Below are positions 26,077 to 34,074 of a DNA stretch of 64,000 nucleotides, in pieces. Source of the stretch: CAZYFH01 sp965249175 (GTDB lineage: Bacteria; Acidobacteriota; Vicinamibacteria; Vicinamibacterales; UBA8438); NCBI GenBank assembly GCA_965249175.1, contig OZ252227.1:4092001-4156000 (forward strand), in the 5' to 3' direction. A program made the translations under genes and the position numbers. Below the pieces are notes generated by a model. The model saw only the letters and a program-made list of their open reading frames with translations. It did not search any database and was not told the origin of the DNA. Each line of letters starts with the position of its first letter. The stretch's first letter is position 1.

Positions 26077-27326
26077 CTAGAAGCTGGGGCCCGCGCCAAT
26101 GTGGAGCTTGATGCCTTCCGTGCTCCGCGCGATATCGATCCGGACGACGAAGTCGCCCGGCGCGTGCGCGCGCACGCCAAAGCCGTATCCCGATTGCAGA
26201 TCCGTGAAGTCGAAGTCGGACGCGTCCGAGAACACTTTGCCGGCGTCGTAGAACAGTGAGAAGTCGACGTAGGTCCAGACCTCCCAGCGATACTCCACGT
26301 TCATGAGCAGGTTTCGGGTGTCGCGGAAGCGGTATTCACGAAAGCCCCGCAGCGAGCCGGAGCCCCCGAGCGTCTCCATCAGGTAGAACGGCACCTGGTG
26401 TCCGGACGCGGTGGTCGCATGTGACGTGCGGAACCGAACCGCCAGCATCCGATTGCGGTGCCCCAGCGGGAGGTAGCCGTGCACATCGGCGATCAGGCGG
26501 TCAAAGTCGAACGGGTCGCCATCGCGGTTCTCGAAGTGTTGCGCGTCAACACGTGCCTGCACCCCGGCGGCCGGCCATCCGCGATCCGCAGGTCCAGTTC
26601 GACGTGGCCGCCATAGAGCCCGTAATCGGTCTCGAACCCGAACCCGGGCACACCGGCAGGGTCGAATCGCCGATTCAGCGGCGTCCGACGAGTGCCGGGC
26701 GACGCGTCGGCGCGCAGCCAGCCGCCGTGGGCACCGACGGTCAGAGAACCGGACAGGCTCGCCGTCGCACCCGCCGTGATCGTCCGATCCTCGAGCCGAT
26801 AGGTTGCCCCATCCCCAGATCTCGACCCGTTGCCCAGCCCGAAGAAATTGAGCGCCTTGAGGTCGCGGACCTCTGCGCTGACGTAGCCCCGCACGGGCAG
26901 ATCGCTCCGCTTCGGCGGGAAGGTCGCCGTTGCGTCGAACGCGGTGTAGCCATAGGTCGATCGCCGCGCGTTGGCCTCGACCTGGAGCCGCCCACTGTTG
27001 CGCCCGGTGACGTAGCCGCCACCCACGACGAAGCCGGAGCCGGAGGGCAGACCGCCGATGATCGGTCTGAACCCCCGGTAGCCCCCGACGAAGATGTTGC
27101 GCGGGAACTGTACGCGCTCGAGCGCCCGGATGCGGCGCTCGACGGTTGACACCACATACGGTGTCAAGTCGTCCCGCTTCTGCTCGCGCCGCGTCCGCCA
27201 GAGATCTTGGCGGGTCGGTGGCTGACTGACGGCCGGCTCCGCGACCTCGACGTCGACTTGGGCAGCGACGGGCGCCGTGGACAGGACCACAGCAAGGGCA
27301 ATCACGTTCAGCGGGTGCGTGCTCAC
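26077..27326 (-). pseudogene. Omp85/BamA-type outer-membrane barrel protein, frameshifted
   Basis: Starts MSTHPLNVIALAVVLSTAPVAAQ (signal peptide). The first 250 residues give beta-barrel strands (FVVGGGYVTGRNSGRLQVEANARR, VRGYVSAEVRDLKALNFFGLGN). After LRIADG near 26575 the frame shifts; the continuation AAGVQARVDAQHF leads to LGGSGSLRGFREYRFRDTRNLLMNVEYRWEVW and FYDAGKVF, the classic Omp85 C-terminal strand set including the RGF-type motif. One indel in GGCCGGCCGCCGGGG explains the break, so this may be a sequencing error. Omp85 proteins insert barrels or secrete partner proteins; the partner here could be the kinase-like exported protein. Confidence 0.8.
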
Positions 27327-27380
27327 GGCCAGCTCCTTTCAGGCGACGGACGCTCATGTCCACCGGCTGGGGTGTCTAAG

Positions 27381-27517
27381 AGCAGCCTTTGTGCCAGAGC
27401 AGCAAAGACGCCAAAGCGGCTGCTGGTCAAGCACTTGAAGGATGCCGACGCTCGGAGCGGTCTGGGAAACCGGCTAGAACCACGAAGGATCGTTTGCTGG
27501 GACACGAGATTTCATGC
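27381..27517 (-). promoter_or_regulatory. P2: sigma54 promoter with tandem activator sites and IHF-like site
   Basis: Minus strand: GCATGAAATCTCGTG (27517-27503), 11 bp, GATCCTTCGTG (27491-27481), 41 bp, TTCAAGTGCTTGACCA (27439-27424; IHF core TCAA-N4-TTG), 27 bp, TGGCACAAAGGCTGCT (27396-27381). Start near 27370, leader about 44 nt to the Omp85-like gene. The activator pair MEDS-EBP is transcribed divergently from the same 293-bp gap, so the upstream sites could also serve autoregulation. Confidence 0.8.
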
Positions 27518-27619
27518 ATAGTGTCCGGGCCCTCTACGGGGCTCGAACACAGCTGTCGGCGGCGCGAGACTAGGTCCGACCGCCACCGGCCTGCGAAGAG
27601 CAGCACCGAGGAGGGAGAC

Positions 27620-28267
27620 ATGCCACGGCATCCCTGGAGCGACACACCCAACGGCGCGAATGGCCGCGTGCCCCTCGGCTTTGGGAATCTCTTTGCCTCC
27701 CACGGTGACCACATCGGGCACTTCTACGAGAGTCGGGACGAATGGAAGAGCGTCCTGATCCCGTTTCTTCAGACTGGATTGGCAGCGGGAGACAAGTGTG
27801 TGTACTTCATGAGCGCGGGAGCCGCGAGGCAGGAGCTCTCGAGCGAATTGGCGACTGACGGGGTCGATATGGAGCGCGCCCTCGCCTCCGGACAGTTGGT
27901 CCTCGATGAGGGAAAGACCGACCCCAAGGAGATGCAAGACACGCTGCGTCGCGCGCTGGCGGAGATCGGCACGCGGTTCCCGCTACTCCGTTGGGGCGGG
28001 GATATGACCTGGTGTCTCAAGAAACTGCCGACCACTGAGAAACTCATGGAGTGGGAGTCGCACTGCAACGTGTTGGATCAACCGCCCGCGGTGTTCCTCT
28101 GCCAGTACGAGCTGAGCGCGTTCCTCGGCAGCGTCGTCATGGACGCCTTGAAAACCCATCCGCTCTGTGTCGTCAGCCACGCCATCCATCAAAACCCGTA
28201 CTACGAGGAGCCGGAGGCGTTTCTCGAGCGGCTGCGCCAGCGCGAGCCCTCCCCGCTCGCTCCGTAG
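27620..28267 (+). CDS. MEDS-domain sensory protein
   Basis: 215 residues from MPRHPWSDTPNG, start supported by GGAGGGAG. The body matches the MEDS (DcmR-type) sensory domain: SHGDHIGHFYESRDEWKSVLIPFLQTGLAAGDKCVYF near 30-66, then alternating strands to PPAVFLCQYELSAFLGSVVMDALKTHPLCVV. MEDS domains are thought to sense small organic ligands and usually pair with regulators. The gene lies 14 bp upstream of the sigma54 activator on the same strand and is probably its sensory partner; several Cys residues (C59, C137, C153, C164) could make it redox-responsive, which is an inference. Confidence 0.85.
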   Translation: MPRHPWSDTPNGANGRVPLGFGNLFASHGDHIGHFYESRDEWKSVLIPFLQTGLAAGDKCVYFMSAGAARQELSSELATDGVDMERALASGQLVLDEGKTDPKEMQDTLRRALAEIGTRFPLLRWGGDMTWCLKKLPTTEKLMEWESHCNVLDQPPAVFLCQYELSAFLGSVVMDALKTHPLCVVSHAIHQNPYYEEPEAFLERLRQREPSPLAP

Positions 28268-28281
28268 CGACGTCTCAGACG

Positions 28282-30429
28282 ATGGCGGGGCGCTCGAGTC
28301 CTGGGGACGCACACGGTGGCCAGGGCACGCACGCACTCTGGACGTTTCTCGCGGCCATCTCCGGCGTCAACGATGAGCTCGAGCGGGCGCGCCTGACCGC
28401 CACGGGCCTTCCCTCGCTGCTGCCCTGCCACCTCAGCGGTCTCGCCCTCTTGGGAGAGGGCGAGGGCGCCTGGCGTCTTTCACTCCAACGAGGCGGACAA
28501 CCGCTCGATGTGCGCGACGTGGATGACGTGCTGGCCGACATGGAACCCCTGTCGCAGGAAGCGTTCCACAGGTCCGGTCTCATGACCGCCACGGCCCGCG
28601 GCCAGGGAGGTGACTGCGCAGTCCCAGCCTCGATCGAGAAGCTCGGAGTGCAGTGCCTTGCGATCGTCCCACTGATGACCCTGCGTCATCGGCTCGGCAT
28701 CCTGTTCGCAGGCAGAATGCACCCCCACACCTTCGCCCCGGCGGACGGATCTGTCCTGCTGACACTGGCTGCGCACCTGGCGACAGGCATTGAGAACCTG
28801 CGCCTCTATCGCACATTGAAGCAGTACTCCGACAACCTCCAAGACCTCGTCGCGGAGCGCACCGAGAAGCTGGCCAAGGCTGAGGCGCGCCACCGGCTGC
28901 TGCTCGAGATCAACAACGCCATCATCGCGAATCTGGATCGGCCGTCGCTGTTCGACGCCGTGTCGGAGACCCTCGGGAAGACCATCTCGTTCGACCGAGC
29001 CAGCCTGACCCTGCTCGATCGGGAGGCCGATACGCTCCAGATGTACGCCCTTACCGACTCACGCCCTCAGCATCAACAGGTGAAAGCCGGGACGGTCCTC
29101 CCACGAGACCGTAGTCAACAGGCCGGTCTCTTCGAACACGGACGACCGCTCATCCGACGAGATTTGCAGACGGCGGAGCGGGTGGGCATGGAGGCAGGCC
29201 TCCTGAAGCAGGGGATCCGGTCCTACGTGTCGGCGCCGCTCATGCGACAAGGGCAAGCCTTTGGCACTCTCAACGTTGGAAGCCGAGCCCCGAATCGGTA
29301 CTCGGACGACGATGGGGACCTCTTGGCAGCGGTGGCGCAGCAAGTTGCGCTCGCGGTGGAGAACATGCTGGCGCACGAAGAAATTGCCGCGCTGAAGGTG
29401 CGGCTCGAAGAGGAAAACCTCTACCTGCAAGAAGAGATCACGACCCAGCACAACTTTGGGGACATCCTCGGCGAATCCGCGGCGATCAAGAACGTCCTCA
29501 AGGCCATCGAGACCGTCGCTCCGACCGACGTCAACGTCGTCATCACAGGTGAGACGGGCACAGGGAAAGAGTTGGTCGCCCGCGCGCTGCACAATCTGAG
29601 CTCGAGGAAGCGGCGGACGCTGATTAAGGTCAACTGCGCGTCTATTCCCAAGGAGCTCTTTGAAAGTGAGTTCTTCGGCCATGTGCGAGGGGCGTTCACC
29701 GGAGCCGTGCGGGATCGTGTCGGTCGTTTCGAGCTGTCCGACAAGGGGACGTTGTTCCTGGATGAAGTGGGTGAGGTCCCGCTCGACATGCAGAGCAAGT
29801 TGCTCCGCGTGCTGCAAGAAGGAGAATTCGAGCGCGTCGGGGAGGAGCGGACGCGAAAGGTGGACGTGCGGATCGTTGCCGCGACCAATCGCGACCTCAA
29901 ACAGGAAGTCGACGCCGGCCGGTTTCGCCAGGACCTCTACTACCGGCTGAACGTCTTTCCCATCGCCGTCGCACCGCTCCGGCAGCGGAAAGAAGACATC
30001 ACGCTGCTGGCGACACACCATCTCCAGCAGGCGGCCCGGACGCTGAAGCGGCCCCGCCCGAGGTTGACGCAGGCTGGGCTGTTGCAGTTGCTGAACTACG
30101 AGTGGCCGGGCAACGTGCGGGAACTGCAGAACGTCCTGGAGCGCGCGGTCATCACGTCCGGGGCTGGACCCCTACAGTTCGATCTCCCAGCTGCGAACAC
30201 CAACGAGCTGCCGCCCGAGGTTGCCCCGGTGAGTCCCCATCAAGCGACAGACGGCGCAGTCGTTCCAGAAGAGGAGAAGAAGCGCCGGGAGCGCGAGAAC
30301 ATTCTGGCGGCCCTCCACCGAACCGGGTGGCGAGTCTATGGCGACAACGGCGCGGCCACGCTTCTCGGCGTCCACCCGTCCACCCTCGCGTCTCGCGTCA
30401 AGAAACTCGGACTCAAGAAACCTGACTAG
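28282..30429 (+). CDS. sigma54-dependent activator, GAF-GAF-AAA+-Fis HTH
   Basis: 715 residues. Two GAF domains (about 40-165 and 205-365) linked by a coiled coil (RTLKQYSDNLQDLVAERTEKLAKAEAR); the AAA+ domain has Walker A GETGTGKE at 423-430, the sigma54-contacting GAFTGA at 470-475, Walker B LFLDEVGEVPLD and the arginine-finger region; a Fis-type helix-turn-helix closes the protein (RTGWRVYGDNGAATLLGVHPSTLASRVKKLGL). This is the FhlA-like layout. The GAFTGA loop shows it acts on sigma54 RNA polymerase. Four candidate -24/-12 promoters lie within 6 kb of it. Start ATG chosen 14 bp after the MEDS stop; the ribosome site is weak, so coupling to MEDS is likely. Confidence 0.92.
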   Translation: MAGRSSPGDAHGGQGTHALWTFLAAISGVNDELERARLTATGLPSLLPCHLSGLALLGEGEGAWRLSLQRGGQPLDVRDVDDVLADMEPLSQEAFHRSGLMTATARGQGGDCAVPASIEKLGVQCLAIVPLMTLRHRLGILFAGRMHPHTFAPADGSVLLTLAAHLATGIENLRLYRTLKQYSDNLQDLVAERTEKLAKAEARHRLLLEINNAIIANLDRPSLFDAVSETLGKTISFDRASLTLLDREADTLQMYALTDSRPQHQQVKAGTVLPRDRSQQAGLFEHGRPLIRRDLQTAERVGMEAGLLKQGIRSYVSAPLMRQGQAFGTLNVGSRAPNRYSDDDGDLLAAVAQQVALAVENMLAHEEIAALKVRLEEENLYLQEEITTQHNFGDILGESAAIKNVLKAIETVAPTDVNVVITGETGTGKELVARALHNLSSRKRRTLIKVNCASIPKELFESEFFGHVRGAFTGAVRDRVGRFELSDKGTLFLDEVGEVPLDMQSKLLRVLQEGEFERVGEERTRKVDVRIVAATNRDLKQEVDAGRFRQDLYYRLNVFPIAVAPLRQRKEDITLLATHHLQQAARTLKRPRPRLTQAGLLQLLNYEWPGNVRELQNVLERAVITSGAGPLQFDLPAANTNELPPEVAPVSPHQATDGAVVPEEEKKRRERENILAALHRTGWRVYGDNGAATLLGVHPSTLASRVKKLGLKKPD

Positions 30430-30648
30430 GCTCGGATTCCCCTGTAACGGCAATGACGATTCGCGACGCAACGTGTGGCCGCGAATGCGTGCAGACCGAT
30501 GCCGCAGTGGACACGCGACATCTCGCAAATCGCACGAGTTTTCGCGGCGCTCCTGTGGACAGCCGGGGACAGACCAACAGCCCCGTGCTCACGCCCCGTC
30601 CGTTTCGATCGTGTGACTTAGCGTGGGGTTGGAAGCCCTCCACGCCGG

Positions 30649-30664
30649 TGGCACGCTGCGTGCT
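30649..30664 (+). promoter_or_regulatory. P4: possible sigma54 -24/-12 element
   Basis: TGGCACG-CTGC-GTGCT fits the -24/-12 pattern (GG and GC ten bases apart), 61 bp upstream of the small exported protein gene. A degenerate IHF-like block TTCGATCGTGTGAC lies 29 bp before it, close to the spacing in P1-P3, but the tandem TCGTG sites are not convincingly present in the 220-bp region upstream. Confidence 0.45.
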
Positions 30665-30725
30665 CCATGCGGTGGTCAGCATGCCGATTGGGGCACCACG
30701 AGACCGAAGGAAAGGGAGCCAAGTC

Positions 30726-31154
30726 ATGACAGCGAAGCATCTGGTGTACGCATCGATCATCGCCGCGATTCCGTTCGCGCCTGGGAGCGCCGCGGCTCAG
30801 AGCGCCTCCGCGGAACCCACCTTGTGGGGAATCTACGGCGCGCACAGTCGACACGACTGCCCGGTCAACAACCGCGACACGGCCAAAGAGGTCGTCGCCC
30901 TCAGCGAGATGGACCTCGGACCGATGATGGCGAAATACGGCGTCACGGCTGTCGTGGATCGATATCACTCCGGTCTCGAACACACATTTCTCTGGGTCGT
31001 GCAGACCACCGCCCCACATCACCTGGAGGAGTTCGCAATCGAGCTCGGCGTGGCTCGCTGGAACGACTTGAAGTTCGTGCCCGAACGGACGTTTCAAGAC
31101 GTGGTCACGGATGTCAGTGCGTTGCACGGCTTGGCGACGAGGCGTTCGGAATAG
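30726..31154 (+). CDS. small exported protein of unknown function
   Basis: 142 residues: a signal peptide to about 25 (GSAAAQS), then a compact alpha/beta domain (LWGIYGAHSRHDCPVNNRDTAKEVVALSEMDLGPMMAKYGVTAVVDRYHSGLEHTFLWVV). GGGAG precedes the ATG. I do not recognise a family; the pattern of a short strand, a helix, and HTFLWVVQT is ferredoxin-like dimeric alpha-beta barrel style. It lies downstream of the sigma54 activator and candidate promoter P4, so it may belong to the same regulon. Confidence 0.75.
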   Translation: MTAKHLVYASIIAAIPFAPGSAAAQSASAEPTLWGIYGAHSRHDCPVNNRDTAKEVVALSEMDLGPMMAKYGVTAVVDRYHSGLEHTFLWVVQTTAPHHLEEFAIELGVARWNDLKFVPERTFQDVVTDVSALHGLATRRSE

Positions 31155-31225
31155 GCACGACACGGACGCCATGAGGCGGCGTCCCGTCAATGGCGGCCGC
31201 ACGGTCAGACGCCTCCAGTTGACTG

Positions 31226-31259
31226 ACAGCGGGCTCGGGTTCGAACCCGAGCCCGCTGT
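31226..31259. repeat. 34-bp perfect palindrome
   Basis: Arms of 17 bp (ACAGCGGGCTCGGGTTC and its exact complement) meet with no spacer. Transcribed, either strand would fold into a very stable hairpin with a UCGA tip. No T-run follows on either side. It lies 70 bp after the small exported gene and 210 bp before the STAS gene, so a bidirectional or Rho-assisted terminator is possible, as is a dimeric protein site. Confidence 0.8.
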
Positions 31260-31359
31260 ACTTTCCGCTGGGGACCCTTCCCCGACATCCTAGACGTGGC
31301 GTTGTCCCTCCCCTCCGCGTTCTACGCTGCGATGCTGGACGAGCGCAGCCGGTACTCGC

Positions 31360-31375
31360 TGGTACGGTCTGTGCT
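31360..31375 (+). promoter_or_regulatory. P5: weak sigma54-like element before the STAS gene
   Basis: TGGTACG-GTCT-GTGCT keeps GG and GC ten bases apart, 93 bp upstream of the STAS start. No clear upstream activator or IHF-like block was seen at the expected distances. The rest of this 310-bp gap holds the 34-bp palindrome and no gene. Confidence 0.3.
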
Positions 31376-31467
31376 TTCTCTGGCGTCAAGACGCTTCGAC
31401 GTGGAGTCGAGAACAGCGGAAATCACCGACGTCTCTGACACATTGTGGCGAGGCAGAGGAGGGCGAG

Positions 31468-31848
31468 ATGAAGATCGAGGAGCGACGCGTCGGCAGCGTG
31501 GTAGTGGTAGAGATCAGCGGCTCGTTGACGTTGGGACGCGGCGCGACCCGAGTAAAGGACAAGATCAACAGCCTTCTCTGCGAAGGTCGCCGTTACATTG
31601 TGCTCAATCTCGCGAACCTCTCGTATGTCGACAGTGGGGGGCTGGGTCAGCTCGTTTCAAGTTTCACCGGTGTCCAACGGGAGGGCGGCACGCTCGCGTT
31701 GGCCAACGTGGGCGGACGGCTCAGTAACGTGCTGGCCATCACCAAGCTACTGACGGTGTTCGACACATACGCCAGCGAAGAAGAGGCGGTCGCACGCCTG
31801 CAGGCACGTCGGCCTCACCTTGAGAGCAGTGCCAGGCTGGCCAGTTAG
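31468..31848 (+). CDS. STAS-domain anti-sigma factor antagonist
   Basis: 126 residues, SpoIIAA/RsbV-like: VVVVEISGSLTLGRG near 11, GRRYIVLNLANLSYVDSGGLGQLVSSF near 40-66 with the phosphorylatable Ser in VDSGGLG, and a C-terminal LLTVFDTYASEEEAVARL. GGAGGGCGAG precedes the ATG. In partner switching, phosphorylation of this Ser is set by an anti-sigma kinase and reversed by a SpoIIE/RsbU phosphatase. A PP2C phosphatase of that type lies 5 kb downstream (in pieces); no RsbW-like kinase is in the window. Confidence 0.9.
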   Translation: MKIEERRVGSVVVVEISGSLTLGRGATRVKDKINSLLCEGRRYIVLNLANLSYVDSGGLGQLVSSFTGVQREGGTLALANVGGRLSNVLAITKLLTVFDTYASEEEAVARLQARRPHLESSARLAS

Positions 31849-31946
31849 ACGCAGGCTCGTGATGGTCTCGCCTCGGCGTAACGGTTTTGACGCGTTGGGG
31901 AACCTCCCTGTATCCGGGCCGTGAAAGGATGGTTCGGCTGGCAAAG

Positions 31947-31984
31947 AAAACCCCCAACGACCACCGGATGCAGTCGTTGGGGGG
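31947..31984 (-). terminator. Rho-independent terminator of the 32030-32431 gene
   Basis: On the minus strand GTCGTTGGGGG pairs perfectly (11 bp) with the upstream CCCCCAACGAC across an 11-nt loop and is followed by TTTTCTTTG. It begins 46 bp after the minus-strand gene stop. A textbook intrinsic terminator. Confidence 0.8.
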
Positions 31985-32029
31985 CCGAGTGGGCGACAGG
32001 ACGACCAGACTCTTCGTAGGCTGTTCTGC

Positions 32030-32431
32030 TCAATTGCCGCTCTGCGTCCGAGGCACCAACTCGTAGCCATGGGCTCCGTTGCGCCCGAACCAGGCTCGGA
32101 GGGCTGGCACACCGCTCGCGTCAGCGGCACGGTCAACGACGATTGCGCGGCTCGAGTCCCATCTGAGTCGACGGGTCGGACGCGTCAAGAACGGCCCGAA
32201 GACGGCCCCGTTGTCCTCCCCGATGATCCAGACAGCGTCGTGGCTTTCGTTCAACCGGAAGACGTAACTGCCTGCCGGTAGGGTGACATCCGCCACACGA
32301 ACGGCATCCGTGAACGTCATGTGTGTCATCGTGTCGCCCCCGCCCAATTCCTGGGCTGCGGTGAGGGACGCAAACCCCATCACCAGGGCTGAAAGGCCGA
32401 TCGCCGTGATCGCTGCGTACCGGTGCATCAT
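32030..32431 (-). CDS. small exported protein of unknown function
   Basis: 133 residues from MMHRYAAITAIGLSALVMGFASLTAAQ (signal peptide), start supported by GGAAAGGAG. The mature part MTFTDAVRVADVTLPAGSYVFRLNESHDAVWIIGEDNG resembles a recurrent acidobacterial/proteobacterial exported protein whose hallmark is V-x-LPAGxYxFRL followed by a beta-sandwich. Function unknown. Single gene with its own terminator, convergent with the STAS gene. Confidence 0.8.
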   Translation of the reverse strand: MMHRYAAITAIGLSALVMGFASLTAAQELGGGDTMTHMTFTDAVRVADVTLPAGSYVFRLNESHDAVWIIGEDNGAVFGPFLTRPTRRLRWDSSRAIVVDRAADASGVPALRAWFGRNGAHGYELVPRTQSGN

Positions 32432-32655
32432 TGGACTGCTCCTTTCCGAGTAGGCCGTGTCTCCCCAACCCCCGTCATGGGTCGTCGGGCGTTCCATGTC
32501 CTCGGGTCCTGCCCCCGAGTCATCTAGTGAGTGCCGCCACGCTCGGATTTCTTACATTCGATCCAACGCGCTTGCGGCCGCGCTCAAGATCGGGACAAGA
32601 ACCCGTGGCATCCTTCTTGTAAGTCCAGACCAGCGACGGCAGTGGCGAGGACCTG

Positions 32656-33246
32656 ATGGCAACAGGAGTGACACCGTTGGATCCCGATCTCGCGGCGCAG
32701 GTCAGGGCCCGCGACCGCACGGCTATCCACACCGTCGTCGAGACCTACCTGCCCCAGATCCTGCGCGCCGCTCGGGGGGCCGGGCTGGATCCCCAGCGGG
32801 CCGAAGATGTCACGCAGGCGACGTTCACAACCTTTATCGAGGCCGCACCGCGGTTCGAGGGGCGGTCCAGCGTGCGAACGTGGCTCTTCGGCATCCTCTA
32901 CAAGAAGATCGCGGAGGCGCGACGGGCGCGACAGCGCGACCGGCAGATAGATGCGATCGACGAGGACTTCGAGCGTCGGTTCGACGCCCGTGGTGAGTGG
33001 GGCTCGCCACCCCAACCGGTCGACACCAACCTCCACCACAAGGAGGTCGAAACTGAGATCTTTGCCTGTCTGGACGCTGCACCCCTCAGGCCGTCGCTGG
33101 CGTTCATCCTGCGAGAGGTCGAGGAGCTGTCTACCGAGGACATCTGTCATGTCCTGGGGATTACTCGCACGAACCTCGGTGTGATGCTGCACCGCGTCCG
33201 GCATCGCGTGCGCGCGTGCTTGGAGGCCAAAGGCGTGGGAGCGTAG
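32656..33246 (+). CDS. ECF-type RNA polymerase sigma factor
   Basis: 196 residues. Region 2: IHTVVETYLPQILRAARGAGLDPQRAEDVTQATFTTFIEAAPRFEGRSSVRTWLFGILYKKIAEARR (about 24-90), with the core-binding and -10 recognition signature. Region 4: SLAFILREVEELSTEDICHVLGITRTNLGVMLHRVRHRVRACL (about 143-188), a helix-turn-helix for the -35. A 55-residue linker separates them. The next gene, 5 bp on, encodes its probable zinc anti-sigma, so the pair forms a signalling unit, perhaps for envelope or oxidative stress. Confidence 0.92.
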   Translation: MATGVTPLDPDLAAQVRARDRTAIHTVVETYLPQILRAARGAGLDPQRAEDVTQATFTTFIEAAPRFEGRSSVRTWLFGILYKKIAEARRARQRDRQIDAIDEDFERRFDARGEWGSPPQPVDTNLHHKEVETEIFACLDAAPLRPSLAFILREVEELSTEDICHVLGITRTNLGVMLHRVRHRVRACLEAKGVGA

Positions 33247-33251
33247 GCGCA

Positions 33252-33512
33252 ATGTCGACCTGCAAAGACGTCGCAGTGGCGATCGGGCGGGACGACTGGC
33301 GCGCCGCGCCGGGGTGGCGGCGCATGGCCTTGCGACTCCACCTCTGGATGTGCCCACACTGCCGGCGCTACGCAGCCCAGATCTGGGCTATCGGCACGGC
33401 GCTGCGGACACTCGTCCGAGCGCGCGGCGACGACCCGAAGGTCATCGAGCGACTCCACGAGACAATCCTCAGCCACGCCGACGCGGTGGTCGCTGAGAAA
33501 CGACGCATCTGA
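33252..33512 (+). CDS. zinc-binding anti-sigma factor (ZAS-like)
   Basis: 86 residues starting MSTCKDVAVAIGRDDW. It has the HX3CX2C motif, HLWMCPHC, near residues 30-37, typical of ZAS-domain anti-sigma factors (zinc loss releases the sigma factor on thiol oxidation). No transmembrane segment follows, so it is a soluble cytoplasmic type. Directly downstream of the ECF sigma gene with a 5-bp gap. Confidence 0.82.
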   Translation: MSTCKDVAVAIGRDDWRAAPGWRRMALRLHLWMCPHCRRYAAQIWAIGTALRTLVRARGDDPKVIERLHETILSHADAVVAEKRRI

Positions 33513-33537
33513 TACGGACTCATGGCCTGGCGACGGG

Positions 33538-33675
33538 GCATGAGATTTCGTGTTCCTCCCAGTGATCCCTCGTGTTTTACCCGGGCTTTGAGGTGCACCT
33601 CTGCCATGCGCTTCCTTCAAATTGTTGACCAACGGCAGCTTGCCAGCCTTGGACGGACCTGGCACGAAGGCTGCT
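33538..33675 (+). promoter_or_regulatory. P3: sigma54 promoter with tandem activator sites and IHF-like site
   Basis: GCATGAGATTTCGTG (33538-33552), 11 bp, GATCCCTCGTG (33564-33574), 41 bp, TTCAAATTGTTGACCA (33616-33631), 28 bp, TGGCACGAAGGCTGCT (33660-33675). Block order and spacing equal P1 and P2 within one base. It faces the interrupted htrA-spoIIE-PEGA cluster. Start near 33687; leader about 160 nt to the GTG chosen for htrA, or almost none to an in-frame ATG at 33688. Confidence 0.8.
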
Positions 33676-33846
33676 CCGCTCAGCACCATGAGCGATCAGT
33701 GCTGGATCCGAAGCCACCGAGAGGATGCCCCGTTCACGACCGCGTTCGTTGGTCCAACCAATAATCGCGATCAGTCGCACAGGCCGTCGGACGTCACGCG
33801 GGCCGATGGGCGTCGACCGTTGAGATCCACGAGGCGACCCGCCGAC

Positions 33847-34074
33847 GTGCGGTCCAACGGACCGCGAGCCGGCCTATCAGCGATGCTGGCTCTGTGCACG
33901 ATGTTCCTGGGCTCGCCTCTGCAGGCGCAGCAGAGCGGGGACGCCGTCGAGCTCAGTGCCACGCTCGAAGCGGTCGGCGAGCGCGTGCGCCCTGGGGTCG
34001 TGCGAATCTTTGCGACCGGCTACACGCCGGGCCACGGGGTCGTGCCGTCGCAGGGGGCCCTTGTCGCGCGACAA
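33847..34074 (+). pseudogene. HtrA/DegP-like serine protease, 5' fragment cut by an IS
   Basis: From a GTG the fragment reads a signal peptide (RAGLSAMLALCTMFLGSPLQAQQ) and the N-terminal protease strands (ELSATLEAVGERVRPGVVRIFATGYTPG), ending ALVARQ where the IS256-type element begins. Joining ARQ to RGSGSGVIVDPTGYIVTNAHV at 35519, with one copy of the 9-bp repeat removed, restores one open frame. The start is uncertain: in-frame ATGs at 33688 and 33883 are alternatives. Downstream of promoter P3. Confidence 0.8.

Noticed and set aside
32606..32622. TGGCATC-CTTC-TTGTA before the ECF sigma gene as a sixth sigma54 promoter
   Set aside because: The -12 GC is missing (GT instead), and no activator or IHF-like block lies upstream at the expected distance.
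33660..33690. ATG at 33688 as the leaderless start of htrA at the sigma54 start point
   Set aside because: It would put a 60-residue unusual segment before the signal peptide; the GTG at 33847 is preferred though not proven.
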